Shown here: piece by piece, positions 35,890 through 46,815 of the stretch
Layout of the letters: every line of letters starts with the position of its first letter
How positions within the stretch are numbered: the stretch's first letter is position 1
Origin: Lactiplantibacillus dongliensis
Lineage (GTDB): Bacteria; Bacillota; Bacilli; Lactobacillales; Lactobacillaceae
Assembly: GCF_005405105.1 (NCBI RefSeq)
Contig: NZ_BJDK01000028.1
Span: 1 to 49,629, forward strand
Direction: 5' to 3'
Length of the DNA stretch: 49,629 bases
Notes under the pieces: generated by a model
The model's input: only the letters and a program-made list of their open reading frames with translations
What the model was told of the DNA's origin: nothing
Databases searched by the model: none
Made by a program: the position numbers and the translations under genes

Positions 35890-35979
35890 GGTTCTATTAG
35901 ACAGCCCCTAGACCCCAACGTGTTTAGGCAGTGCATGCCAAGCATCAAGTTATCAGTTAGCTGGTAACTTTTTTCTTTT
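35890..35979 (+). ncRNA. Candidate CcpA-controlled small RNA
   Basis: From the expected start near 35890 to the terminator is about 87 nt, with no ORF longer than 10 codons. Internal pairing such as GGCAGTGCATGCC is seen. It ends in a 10-bp stem (35947-35956 with 35961-35970), a TTAG loop and TTTTTTCTTTT. It lies between pox and eno, antisense to neither gene. I do not recognise the RNA family. Confidence 0.55.
35947..35979 (+). terminator. Terminator of the candidate small RNA
   Basis: The AAGTTATCAG/CTGGTAACTT stem (one G-T pair) with a 4-base loop is followed by TTTTTTCTTTT on the plus strand. No plus-strand gene precedes it within several kilobases. Confidence 0.75.
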
Positions 35980-36015
35980 GAGTTTCAGTTCAGAAAGCTG
36001 AACTCACTGCACATA

Positions 36016-36045
36016 AAAAGAGCCACTCCTAAGAGTGACTCTTTT
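36016..36045 (-). terminator. Terminator of the glycolytic operon after eno
   Basis: AAAAGAGCCACTC (36016-36028) pairs with GAGTGACTCTTTT (36033-36045), one mismatch, with a T-run on the minus strand. Confidence 0.87.
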
Positions 36046-36059
36046 CGGCAATCGTCTGA

Positions 36060-37400
<1,341 letters not shown>

Positions 37401-37414
37401 TTAATTTTGCTTGT

Positions 37415-37459
37415 AATAGGTTCACAACCTATTATAGAAAGTTGTGACTGAACTTGCAA
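37415..37459 (-). promoter_or_regulatory. Internal eno promoter with overlapping palindrome
   Basis: TTGCAA (37459-37454), 17 bases, TATAAT (37436-37431) on the minus strand directly after the tpiA stop. A perfect inverted repeat AATAGGTT-CAC-AACCTATT (37415-37433) overlaps the -10 end and the expected start site. It is either an operator or a 5' hairpin of the eno mRNA. Confidence 0.7.
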
Positions 37460-37465
37460 TGAAAA

Positions 37466-39453
<1,988 letters not shown>

Positions 39454-39484
39454 TGTTAAAATCCTCCTAGAATTTACGAGTCGT

Positions 39485-39525
39485 ATAAAAAAACGGCAAG
39501 GAGAGTTTGCCTCCCCCCGCCGTTT
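39485..39525 (-). terminator. Hairpin between gap and pgk, partial terminator or processing site
   Basis: On the minus strand AAACGGC pairs with GCCGTTT around an inner GGAG/CTCC stem, followed by seven T. A second small hairpin (ACCGCATACGGT, about 39528-39540) precedes it. Since pgk has no obvious promoter of its own in the gap, this is probably leaky. Confidence 0.7.
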
Positions 39526-39566
39526 AAACCGTATGCGGTTTTAAAGTTCTAACAAACTAATTTATA

Positions 39567-40589
39567 TTAGAGAGTAGCGAACTTCAATAAAGTACGTACC
39601 ATTTGGCAAGTGAAGCCGTATTCGTTATCGTACCAAGCAACAGTCTTAACTAATTGGTTTTCACCATCAGAAGTAACTTCTGTTTGAGTAGGATCGAAGA
39701 TTGAACCGAAAGTAGTACCGATAACATCAGATGAAACAATTTCGTCTGCGTTGTAACCGAATGATTCGTTACCTTCAGTATGCTTCTTGATAGCAGCGTT
39801 AACTTCGTCAGCAGTAACTTTCTTGTCTAAGATAGCAACTAATTCAGTTAATGAACCGTCAACAACACCAACACGTTGTGCATGGCCTTGTAACTTACCT
39901 TGTAATTCTGGGATAACTAAGCCAAGAGCTTTAGCAGCACCAGTTGAATGAGGAATAGTGTTTACACCGGCAGCACGTGCGCCACGGAAGTTACCGCCAC
40001 GTACAGGGCCGTCTAACAACATTTGAGTTGAAGTGTAAGCATGGATAGTGGTCATAGTACCAACCTTGAGGCCGAATTCTTTGTTTTCAAAGAATGCAAG
40101 GGGTGCAAGGCAGTTAGTAGTACATGAACCAGCTGAAACAATACGGTCATCAGCAGTCAAGATGTCATCGTTAACATTGTAAACGATGGTCTTCAAGTCT
40201 GAACCAGCTGGTGCAGAAATCAATACACGCTTTGCGCCGGCGTCCAAATGGGCTTGTGACTTTTCTTTTGATGTGTAGAAACCAGTACATTCGAGAACGA
40301 AGTCAACACCATCGTTCTTAACCCAAGGAATGTTTTGAGCTTTAGGTTCAGCATATACACGGTACTTCTTACCGTTAACAACGATTGAATCGTCAGTAGC
40401 TGAAACTTCAGCGTCCAAAGTACCATGAGTTGAGTCATACTTCAAAAGATGAGCCAACAATGCAGGTGAAGTTAAATCGTTAATAGCAACAACTTCGATA
40501 TCACTTGACTTTGCACCAAGTTCTAAGATACGACGGAATGCTAAACGACCGATACGTCCGAAACCATTAATACCAATTTTTACAGACAT
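39567..40589 (-). CDS. gap: Glyceraldehyde-3-phosphate dehydrogenase
   Basis: This NAD-dependent GAPDH makes 1,3-bisphosphoglycerate. The 340-residue protein has [15 protein letters not shown] (Rossmann fold), [14 protein letters not shown] with the catalytic Cys, the [14 protein letters not shown] segment and [14 protein letters not shown]. It follows the regulator cggR by 67 bases; in Bacillus and relatives CggR controls this operon in response to fructose-1,6-bisphosphate. A strong AAGGAGG precedes the ATG, and codon bias is strong. Confidence 0.98.
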   Translation of the reverse strand: MSVKIGINGFGRIGRLAFRRILELGAKSSDIEVVAINDLTSPALLAHLLKYDSTHGTLDAEVSATDDSIVVNGKKYRVYAEPKAQNIPWVKNDGVDFVLECTGFYTSKEKSQAHLDAGAKRVLISAPAGSDLKTIVYNVNDDILTADDRIVSAGSCTTNCLAPLAFFENKEFGLKVGTMTTIHAYTSTQMLLDGPVRGGNFRGARAAGVNTIPHSTGAAKALGLVIPELQGKLQGHAQRVGVVDGSLTELVAILDKKVTADEVNAAIKKHTEGNESFGYNADEIVSSDVIGTTFGSIFDPTQTEVTSDGENQLVKTVAWYDNEYGFTCQMVRTLLKFATL

Positions 40590-40631
40590 ACTAGAATTTC
40601 CTCCTTGTGGAAATAAAAATATTTTTTATTT

Positions 40632-40667
40632 TAAAAAGTGACTTCACAGCTGAAGACTACTTTTTTA
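40632..40667 (-). other. Hairpin overlapping the cggR stop codon
   Basis: AAAAAGT(G)ACTTC and GAAGA(C)TACTTTTTT arms pair imperfectly around the cggR stop, with a T-run on the minus strand. A comparable position in the Bacillus cggR-gapA mRNA is an endonuclease processing site that stabilises gapA mRNA; here it could also act as a weak terminator. Confidence 0.5.
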
Positions 40668-41685
40668 AAATCAAGTTAGCAGCACCTTCGTCCGTGATTA
40701 AACACGTCCGCTTGGGTGCGATCTTCATATACGCCTCAATCGCGGTGGCTTTGGAAGCCCCACCCGCAACTGCGAGTATAATCTCCATATTGGCCAGTTC
40801 TCCGATCTGCAAACCAATGCGCGGAATCCGATAGACAACGTTGCCGTCACTATCAAAGAAATAACCAAAAGCTTCGCCAACCGCATGTCGCTGTTGTAAA
40901 ACTTTGATCTGATCCTCAGACATATTCCGACGATGTGCCATCGAAACGGCATCGCCTACGCTGTGGATCACCACGTTAGCTTGACGAATAATCCCCAACA
41001 CCTCTTGGATACTTGGTTCCTTAAGGAGTGGTTCATACGTTCGTTCACTGACCTGTTCGGGCACGAACAACGACCGGAATTTACCACCGGTGTGCTGTGC
41101 CATTTGCGACGCAATCGTGTTGGCTTGAATCGCAACCGATTCACCAACGCCGCCGCGTGCTGGAACAAATAACAACTGACGTTTACTAGCAAGTTTGTTA
41201 GTTAAGTTATTTGCCACATGTTCCATAGTGTGGCCCCCCATTACCGCAATAATACTATCACCTTCTGGCAATAATTGCTGTAAGAGTTGGTTGACTTCTT
41301 CGCCCATTGACCCAATCACCTTTAACTGGCGATCAGAATCACCGGAAACGATGATACAACGTTTAATGTTAAATCGTTGGGCCAACTGGCGTTCCTTTTG
41401 ACGGATACCCATCAACTCATCCATGAATTGACTCAGTCCTAGCAAAACATCTTTGCCTTGCTGTGTCAACTGCATGCCCGCCTTATTAGTCACAATCAAA
41501 TCTAACTTCCGTAACGTATCCGTTTCGGTTCGCAAGGTCCGCTCGCTCACATCTAAGGTTTGAGCTAATAACCGTCGTCCAACTGGGGCCATCCAATTAA
41601 TGGTGCGCAATACCAAGTAACGATGACTTAGTAACTCAACCATGTCTGGGGCAATTGCCTCAATCCATTGAATATCCGAATGCAT
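40657..41685 (-). CDS. cggR: Central glycolytic genes regulator
   Basis: This 342-residue SorC/DeoR-type repressor has an N-terminal winged helix (about 20-85: HRYLVLRTINWMAPVGRRLL, LDVSERTLRTETDTLRKLDL) and a large C-terminal sugar-phosphate-binding domain with GDSD, GGHTM and EGAAN-like loops. In studied species fructose-1,6-bisphosphate releases CggR from its operator upstream of cggR-gap. The ATG at 41685 is preferred; the TTG three codons earlier would be too close to the upstream AGG. It is the first gene of the glycolytic operon. Confidence 0.95.
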   Translation of the reverse strand: MHSDIQWIEAIAPDMVELLSHRYLVLRTINWMAPVGRRLLAQTLDVSERTLRTETDTLRKLDLIVTNKAGMQLTQQGKDVLLGLSQFMDELMGIRQKERQLAQRFNIKRCIIVSGDSDRQLKVIGSMGEEVNQLLQQLLPEGDSIIAVMGGHTMEHVANNLTNKLASKRQLLFVPARGGVGESVAIQANTIASQMAQHTGGKFRSLFVPEQVSERTYEPLLKEPSIQEVLGIIRQANVVIHSVGDAVSMAHRRNMSEDQIKVLQQRHAVGEAFGYFFDSDGNVVYRIPRIGLQIGELANMEIILAVAGGASKATAIEAYMKIAPKRTCLITDEGAANLILKK

Positions 41686-41823
41686 GGCATCCAACCTGCT
41701 CTCTAGTGGGACGGATTCAGTCCAGCTATGTCGAATAACGACCCAAAGACTTCAAAAAACAAAGCACACAACGACAATTTACTACGAAATCTCTGTTGCA
41801 TACCTCTCTTAACCACAACATGA

Positions 41824-41852
41824 ATTATAGCAGGTTCATGGAGTGGTTGCAA
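41824..41852 (-). promoter_or_regulatory. Promoter of the cggR-gap-pgk-tpiA-eno operon
   Basis: TTGCAA (41852-41847), a 17-base spacer and a perfect TATAAT (41829-41824) on the minus strand, about 140 bases before cggR. The same -35 sequence is used by the internal eno promoter. The long leader is where a CggR operator would be expected; I could not single one out. Confidence 0.78.
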
Positions 41853-41905
41853 ATCATAACACGTAACAGCTTATAACCGACTGGTATAAACTATTAGTTT
41901 TATTA

Positions 41906-43240
41906 TTATTCGGTTTTTAAATACTGTTTTCGTTTAGAAGATGACGGAATGTTAAGATTCTCTCGATATTTAGCAACCGTCCGACGTGATAGTTCGACTT
42001 TTTCCGACTTAAGAATCTGAACAATTTTTTGGTCTGAAAGCGGTTTTTCTTTATTTTCGCGATTAATCAAGTCAATAATTCGATGCTGAACGTTGTCAGC
42101 GGAGACTAATTTTCCATCTGCGGGACGTTTGCTGACCGCCTTGGTAAAGAAACGTTTAAGTTCAAACATCCCAAAGTCGGTTTGAATATACTTTCCATTA
42201 ATACTGCGGCTAATCGTCGATTCATGAACTTGGAGTTGCTGTGCAACATCTCTTAATAGTAGCGGACTTAATTCGGTCGTCGTTTGTAAGAAAAATGCCG
42301 CTTGTCGTTCAATAATTACAGAGCCAACCCGAAAGATGGTCGCTTCGCGCTGTTGCAAGCTGCTGGCAATCCAATCATATTCAGATTTTTTCTCTTTTAA
42401 GTACTCAGTAAGTTCCTGATCCGTATGCCGACTCATCTGTTGATAATAATGTGCTTGAAACTTAACGACTGGTTGCGCCATAGATGCCGTCTTCAACGCC
42501 AACTGTCCATGTTGATTGGTCACGACTAAGTCTGGAAAGATATAGCCGGTCGTTTCTTGCCCAATCGCCGCCCCAGGAGTTGGGCTCAGCGTGCGGACAT
42601 AATCATAAACACTCGAAATATCCGCTAAGGTCACTTGATACTGCTTAGCCAACCGTTCCCACTGTCGATTAACCAAGTTATCAAAGTTCTCTTCTAAAAT
42701 AATGTAGGCTAAATTAGGCGCGGTATCATCACTCTCCGTCTGCAGCATTAACGTTTCCTGCAGACTACGCGCCCCGACGCCTGGTGGATCAAGTTGTTGT
42801 AACAAGGTAATGGCATCTAATAACTCAATGGGGGTCGCCCCCATCTCCGTCATCACTTGCTGCTCATCAACTTTTAAATAACCATTAACATCAACGTATT
42901 CAATCAGATGTAACACGATTTTTCGCAGCTTCGTATCGCGCATGGTTAAATGAATCTGATCTAATAAATATTCAAATAATGAATGTTGATTCGTCGTTGA
43001 GACACGTTCGATAAAGTCTGCATGTGCACTGACATTTTTCGCCGCACTCAGACTTGTATGGTTTGAATTCCAATTTGTGTCCACATCAATCAATGGGTTT
43101 TCTAAGGCCTTTTGGGTCAAGAAGTCGCGTAATTCCTCAACATTGAACTGCAACATTTGAATTGACTGTTGCAGGCGTTGCGTCATTGCGAGCTTTTGGG
43201 TCTGCCGTTGTTGCTGGCGAAAACCGGGTCCGATTGCCAT
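41906..43240 (-). CDS. rpoN: RNA polymerase sigma-54 factor
   Basis: This 444-residue sigma-54 has the Gln-rich region I (FRQQQRQTQKLAMTQRLQQS), a core-binding region, an HTH (LQVHESTISRSINGKYIQT) and the RpoN box RRTVAKYRENLNIP near the C-terminus, all recognisable. It needs an AAA+ activator; in L. plantarum the known target is the mannose PTS operon under ManR, which is not in this window. GGGAGGG precedes the ATG. It is divergent from the tRNA-Arg gene. Confidence 0.96.
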   Translation of the reverse strand: MAIGPGFRQQQRQTQKLAMTQRLQQSIQMLQFNVEELRDFLTQKALENPLIDVDTNWNSNHTSLSAAKNVSAHADFIERVSTTNQHSLFEYLLDQIHLTMRDTKLRKIVLHLIEYVDVNGYLKVDEQQVMTEMGATPIELLDAITLLQQLDPPGVGARSLQETLMLQTESDDTAPNLAYIILEENFDNLVNRQWERLAKQYQVTLADISSVYDYVRTLSPTPGAAIGQETTGYIFPDLVVTNQHGQLALKTASMAQPVVKFQAHYYQQMSRHTDQELTEYLKEKKSEYDWIASSLQQREATIFRVGSVIIERQAAFFLQTTTELSPLLLRDVAQQLQVHESTISRSINGKYIQTDFGMFELKRFFTKAVSKRPADGKLVSADNVQHRIIDLINRENKEKPLSDQKIVQILKSEKVELSRRTVAKYRENLNIPSSSKRKQYLKTE

Positions 43241-43304
43241 AAATAATCCCTCCCAAATAATATTTACAAATACCCCTTGTGTTTTTATCCATAATCCGCT
43301 AAAC

Positions 43305-43310
43305 TATAAT
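43305..43310 (+). promoter_or_regulatory. -10 box of the tRNA-Arg gene
   Basis: A perfect TATAAT lies 12 bases before the tRNA 5' end. A matching -35 is weak (TTTTTA at 17 bases). Confidence 0.6.
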
Positions 43311-43321
43311 ATGTTGTTTAG

Positions 43322-43393
43322 GCGCCCGTAGTGTAATGGATCGCACGTAAGATTCCGGTTCTTGAAATGGGGGTTCGATTCCCTCCGGGCGCA
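43322..43393 (+). tRNA. tRNA-Arg(CCG)
   Basis: The cloverleaf is complete: acceptor GCGCCCG/CGGGCGC with discriminator A, D stem GTGT/GCAC, anticodon stem TAAGA/TCTTG with loop TTCCGGT (anticodon CCG, reading CGG), and T stem GGGGG/CCCTC with loop TTCGATT. CCA is not encoded. It is 72 nt and is followed by its own terminator. Confidence 0.95.
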
Positions 43394-43399
43394 TCAGTT

Positions 43400-43427
43400 A
43401 GCTGAGATAATTATCTCAGCTTTTTTT
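43400..43427 (+). terminator. Terminator of tRNA-Arg
   Basis: The perfect palindrome AGCTGAGATA..TATCTCAGCT (43400-43421) is followed by seven T. Confidence 0.9.
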
Positions 43428-43529
43428 GTATGCTCATTTAAACGTCCCATCAAACTCATACCGCTTTCATTCTAGCATACGCCGTCAAACCGCTAAAGTT
43501 CAGTTATATCCGTGGTAAATGAAGACAAG

Positions 43530-43608
43530 AAAAAGAGATTGGGATCACCCAATCTCAAGCCGTATATGATAGAAACCTAAGTATACCACGTTAACTTTGA
43601 AAACGGAA
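43530..43608 (-). ncRNA. Possible very short minus-strand transcript
   Basis: Weak -35 TTCCGT (43608-43603), 17 bases, TGG-TATACT (43585-43580); about 25 bases further on stands a perfect hairpin GAGATTGGG-TGAT-CCCAATCTC (43556-43535) with TTTTT after it. The RNA would be about 45 nt. No gene on this strand otherwise needs this terminator. Confidence 0.3.
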
Positions 43609-43629
43609 TTTTGTTTTTGAGGTTTTTCT

Positions 43630-43659
43630 TTTGACCTTTACTGACCTTAGCGGTAAACT
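43630..43659 (+). promoter_or_regulatory. clpP promoter with CtsR operator
   Basis: TTGACC (43631-43636), 17 bases, TAAACT (43654-43659). The sequence 43630-43646, read on the other strand as GGTCAGT-AAA-GGTCAAA, matches the CtsR tandem heptad (one perfect, one with two mismatches) and covers the -35, so CtsR would block the promoter until heat or protein stress. Confidence 0.82.
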
Positions 43660-43716
43660 ACATTTATATTAGCAAGTAGCTAATCATCTTTTGAAACTTT
43701 AGGAGGCTAACAAGTT

Positions 43717-44307
43717 ATGTATCCAGTTCCGACAGTTATCGAACAGTCATCACGTGGCGAACGTGCTTATGACATTTATTCACGACTTTTAAAGGACCGC
43801 ATCATCATGTTATCAGGTCCCATTGAAGACAATATGGCCAACGCCATCATTGCCCAGTTACTTTTCTTGGATGCCCAAGATTCTGACAAGGACATCTATC
43901 TCTATATCAACTCACCAGGTGGGGTCGTTACCGCCGGCTTAGCTATCTATGACACGATGAACTTCATCAAATCTGATGTTCAAACGATTGTCATGGGGAT
44001 GGCAGCTTCTATGGCCAGTGTCTTGGCATCATCCGGGACTAAGGGCAAGCGGTTTGCTTTACCTAACTCTGAAATCTTGATTCACCAACCATCTGGTGGT
44101 GCTCAAGGTCAACAAACTGAAATCGAAATTGTGGCTGAAGAAATCTTGAAGACTCGTAAGAAGATCAATGAAATCTTAGCTAACAATGCTGGTCAATCAG
44201 TTGAAAAGTTAAACCACGATACGGAACGTGATAACTACTTAACGGCGCAAGAAGCCAAGGATTACGGTTTGATCGATGATATCATGGAAAACAATAGCTT
44301 AAAATAA
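43717..44307 (+). CDS. clpP: ATP-dependent Clp protease proteolytic subunit
   Basis: This 196-residue serine peptidase forms the tetradecameric chamber that works with ClpC/ClpE/ClpX to degrade misfolded proteins. The catalytic Ser98 is in GMAASMAS and His123 is in LIHQPSGG; the acidic residue is expected near Asp172. [16 protein letters not shown] is the family's head-domain motif. AGGAGG precedes the ATG. It is monocistronic between its CtsR-controlled promoter and a strong terminator. Confidence 0.97.
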   Translation: MYPVPTVIEQSSRGERAYDIYSRLLKDRIIMLSGPIEDNMANAIIAQLLFLDAQDSDKDIYLYINSPGGVVTAGLAIYDTMNFIKSDVQTIVMGMAASMASVLASSGTKGKRFALPNSEILIHQPSGGAQGQQTEIEIVAEEILKTRKKINEILANNAGQSVEKLNHDTERDNYLTAQEAKDYGLIDDIMENNSLK

Positions 44308-44319
44308 GCGCTGTTTGGA

Positions 44320-44352
44320 ACTGAGTTAGCTGCGGCTAGCTCAGTTTTTTTG
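44320..44352 (+). terminator. clpP terminator
   Basis: ACTGAGTTAGC pairs with GCTAGCTCAGT around a short TGCG loop, and seven T follow. Confidence 0.9.
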
Positions 44353-44375
44353 TTTGCCCATTTGTTATGAATCCC

Positions 44376-44428
44376 AAAAGACATCCAAGTCAAACGCAGC
44401 ATATTGCGTTTGACTTGGATGTCTTTTT
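44376..44428. terminator. Long near-perfect hairpin downstream of clpP
   Basis: AAAAGACATCCAAGTCAAACGC (44376-44397) pairs with its complement (44406-44427), with an 8-base loop and T-rich flanks on both sides. It is a second, bidirectional terminator between clpP and repeat composite 2; no gene needs it obviously. Confidence 0.65.
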
Positions 44429-44441
44429 CACTGCTTGGTGT

Positions 44442-44826
44442 TAGTTGTCATAAATTGCCACTCTGGTTGGTCCAGAATTGGCTGGAACGTGGTGGCCGCG
44501 TTTGGAAGCCAAAGCACGGTCTTCCAAGCCGGGCTTTATCTAAGTCGGAAAAATCACCGACCAAGATAAACGACACCACTGAGCCAATTCTGGCCCGCCC
44601 GGCGTTAACTAACAGGTATTAGGTCATTAACGACTAATTGTTTTCAGTCTAGTCATTTAGCCGAGAGGTTGGTTCCTAAAATGCTCAGCCGTGTCGTTGG
44701 CCTTAGTGCGAGTGGTCTACTCGGACTTAGGCCAAGGTCAGTTTTGAAGACCGCGTTTTTGGCTTCAAAATGGCCCATGGCGTTCCAGCATTTTAGGAAC
44801 CAACCGGTAGGCGGCAATACCAACTA
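44442..44826 (+). repeat. Composite A-B repeat element, copy 2
   Basis: This is 385 bases with the same layout as copy 1. A: outer stem CCAGAATTGGCT/AGCCAATTCTGG, P2 GGAAG/CTTCC, P3 TTTATCT/AGATAAA. B: perfect 19-bp outer stem GGTTGGTTCCTAAAATGCT with its complement, and inner TTTTGAAG/CTTCAAAA. Relative to copy 1 the B outer stem differs at two positions on each arm and remains fully paired. It fills the gap between clpP and oppA. Confidence 0.87.
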
Positions 44827-44894
44827 GCCCAAGCGAACTTCATTAAGTTACTAAGCCATCAGCATGTTTCAAATAATTAACCAAGTTAGTCCCC

Positions 44895-46547
44895 TTACTT
44901 GGCCATATACGCATACTTGTAATTCCATTGAGTTCCAGCAGTATTATGGATAATCCCTTTGGCCTTGGGATTTTGCAAGAACGAGTATACCGTTTGATAT
45001 AGCGGCGTAATGCCTTGGTCTTGCATAATCACCCGTTCCGCTTGCAGCATATCTTGCCAACGTGCCTGAGGATTATTGGCATCTTGATTTTGCGCTTTTT
45101 TCACCAATGTATTGTATTGACTACTATTATACTTACCATAATTATACCCACTGCCAGCAGTCATGATTGCCAAATGCGAAATTGGATCGTTAAAGTCGGC
45201 GCCCCAACCGCTCAAGTAAAGATCAAAATTCCCTTGTTGAGCCCGCGTTGACGCAACTTTGGCGGGAATATTGGCTATGTCAATCGTCAAGCCGCTCAGA
45301 TTCTTTTCCAATTGTCCTTTAAAGTATTGCGAAATTGGCTTATTAGGCTCGTCATTAGATGTCAATAACCGCACTGTTAACTTTTTAAGGCCGACTTCTT
45401 TGAGTCCTTCACGCCACAACCGCTTAGCTAAGGCCGGCTTATATGACGTTGAATTCTTCACCGTTGATTCGGCAGCAAAATCTTTACCATTCTTTGGATC
45501 AGTGGCTAAATCTTGTGGAACAAAAGTTTTCGCCGTGGTTGAAGCATCACCGATGACATTTTTAACTAATGATTGGCGATTGATTGATAACGAGATTGCT
45601 TGGCGAATCTTCTGATTATTCAACGCCTGACGAACCGTCTTGTGGCTGTCCTTAAAGTTATAGACTAAGAACGCGGTAATCGAATATGGATACGTCGTAT
45701 AATCTTTATTCGATTTCATATTTTTAACTTGTTCACTAGCCAACTGCGTTAAATCAAGCTTTCCCTCTTGGAATAAGTTCAACGTGGTCGTGGTGCTGGC
45801 ATTCACGCTATAGTTAATCTTGCTCAAATGGACCGCTTTTTTATCCCAATATTGATTATTCTTAACAAATGACCAACTGTTGTTCGTCCCGGTCCAACCG
45901 GTTAATTTGAATGGCCCGCTATATAACATATATTGCGCTTTAGTCGCATACTTGTTGCCCCACTTCTTAACGGCCGTTTCACTGATTGGTCCGAATAAGG
46001 GATACGTCATTAACTTTTTAAAATACGTAATGGGTTTTGATAAAGTCACAACAAAAGTGTGCTTGCCCTGAGCTTTAACACCCAACGTACTAGGTGCTTG
46101 CTTACCAGCAACAATGGCATCGGCATTTTTAACGCCGGAGAATAAATACGCATATTGTGATTTGGTTGCTGGCGTCACCGTGCGTTTCCAAGAATAAACA
46201 AAATCTTGCGCCGTAATTGCGGAACCATCACTCCACTTGGCATTGCGAATCGTAAACGTATACGTCTTGCCATCTTTGGAAACTGTCGTTTTACTAGCTA
46301 AGCCCGGGGTGACACTCCCGTTCTTACCTAAACGATACAAACTTTCAAAGACATTCCCAGTACTACCATAACCGGACATATTAGAAATATCGATTGAATC
46401 TAACGTCGTGGGGTACGACAAGTTCAAGACTTGGTTGTTCGCATACTTACCGCTACTATGCTTAGCCCCGCTCTGCTGACCACAAGCGGCCAACACCGTT
46501 ACTAATACTAAACTAAAAATAACTGCTAACACTGATCTTTTCTTCAA
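44895..46547 (-). CDS. oppA: Oligopeptide ABC transporter substrate-binding lipoprotein
   Basis: This 550-residue SBP family 5 protein has a lipoprotein signal (KRSVLAVIFSLVLVTVLAAC, lipobox LAAC with Cys22) and the OppA-type features ATKSQYAYLFSG, LFQEGKLDLTQL, NNQKIRQAISLSINRQSL and YLSGWGADFNDP. It binds peptides outside the membrane and delivers them to an Opp permease. No permease or ATPase genes are nearby, so it is an orphan receptor serving a transporter elsewhere. The start is TTG at 46547 with AGGGG 8 bases upstream. It lies directly behind a terminator and a Cys-rich leader ORF, with no clear promoter of its own; expression may depend on readthrough of that terminator. Confidence 0.93.
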   Translation of the reverse strand: MKKRSVLAVIFSLVLVTVLAACGQQSGAKHSSGKYANNQVLNLSYPTTLDSIDISNMSGYGSTGNVFESLYRLGKNGSVTPGLASKTTVSKDGKTYTFTIRNAKWSDGSAITAQDFVYSWKRTVTPATKSQYAYLFSGVKNADAIVAGKQAPSTLGVKAQGKHTFVVTLSKPITYFKKLMTYPLFGPISETAVKKWGNKYATKAQYMLYSGPFKLTGWTGTNNSWSFVKNNQYWDKKAVHLSKINYSVNASTTTTLNLFQEGKLDLTQLASEQVKNMKSNKDYTTYPYSITAFLVYNFKDSHKTVRQALNNQKIRQAISLSINRQSLVKNVIGDASTTAKTFVPQDLATDPKNGKDFAAESTVKNSTSYKPALAKRLWREGLKEVGLKKLTVRLLTSNDEPNKPISQYFKGQLEKNLSGLTIDIANIPAKVASTRAQQGNFDLYLSGWGADFNDPISHLAIMTAGSGYNYGKYNSSQYNTLVKKAQNQDANNPQARWQDMLQAERVIMQDQGITPLYQTVYSFLQNPKAKGIIHNTAGTQWNYKYAYMAK

Positions 46548-46602
46548 AACTCTCGCCCCTTTTACCTTTATTTTTTAAGTTAATCCCTAGAAATCTGGAA
46601 AC

Positions 46603-46646
46603 AAAAAACGCCTGCCTAGAATCTCGTCAGATTCCAAGCAGGCGTT
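46603..46646 (-). terminator. Strong terminator or attenuator between the Cys-rich ORF and oppA
   Basis: There is an 18-bp stem (46629-46646 with 46607-46624, two G-T pairs) with a CGTC loop and a T-run on the minus strand. It ends 56 bases before the oppA start codon. Confidence 0.88.
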
Positions 46647-46677
46647 TCCAATAATAATGGTTTTGAGCTCAATACCG

Positions 46678-46782
46678 TTAAATTGGATGCACTAGTGACG
46701 CTTGTAATTCAACGCAAATAGCCATGTTGTTAGATTCACAACATGGGCAGCACATCATCATTTGCGTAGAATTATTAGTCAT
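46678..46782 (-). CDS. 34-residue Cys-rich peptide, possible attenuation leader of oppA
   Basis: I do not recognise the peptide: MTNNSTQMMMCCPCCESNN, then MAICVELQASLVHPI; five Cys, five Met, no signal peptide. It is supported as a real ORF by GGAG 10 bases before the ATG, a consensus promoter 27 bases further upstream, and a terminator 31 bases after the stop. The mRNA over the ORF folds: 46760-46767 pairs with 46712-46719 (8 bp) and, inside, 46738-46746 pairs with 46722-46730 (9 bp). The MMCC codons lie in the bulge and PCC in the inner stem. A run of scarce-amino-acid codons in a folded leader before a terminator suggests Cys/Met-responsive attenuation of oppA. A small metal-binding protein is the alternative. 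Confidence 0.65.
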   Translation of the reverse strand: MTNNSTQMMMCCPCCESNNMAICVELQASLVHPI

Positions 46783-46815
46783 GATTACGTCACTCCGATT
46801 TCATAAGATAGGTTC

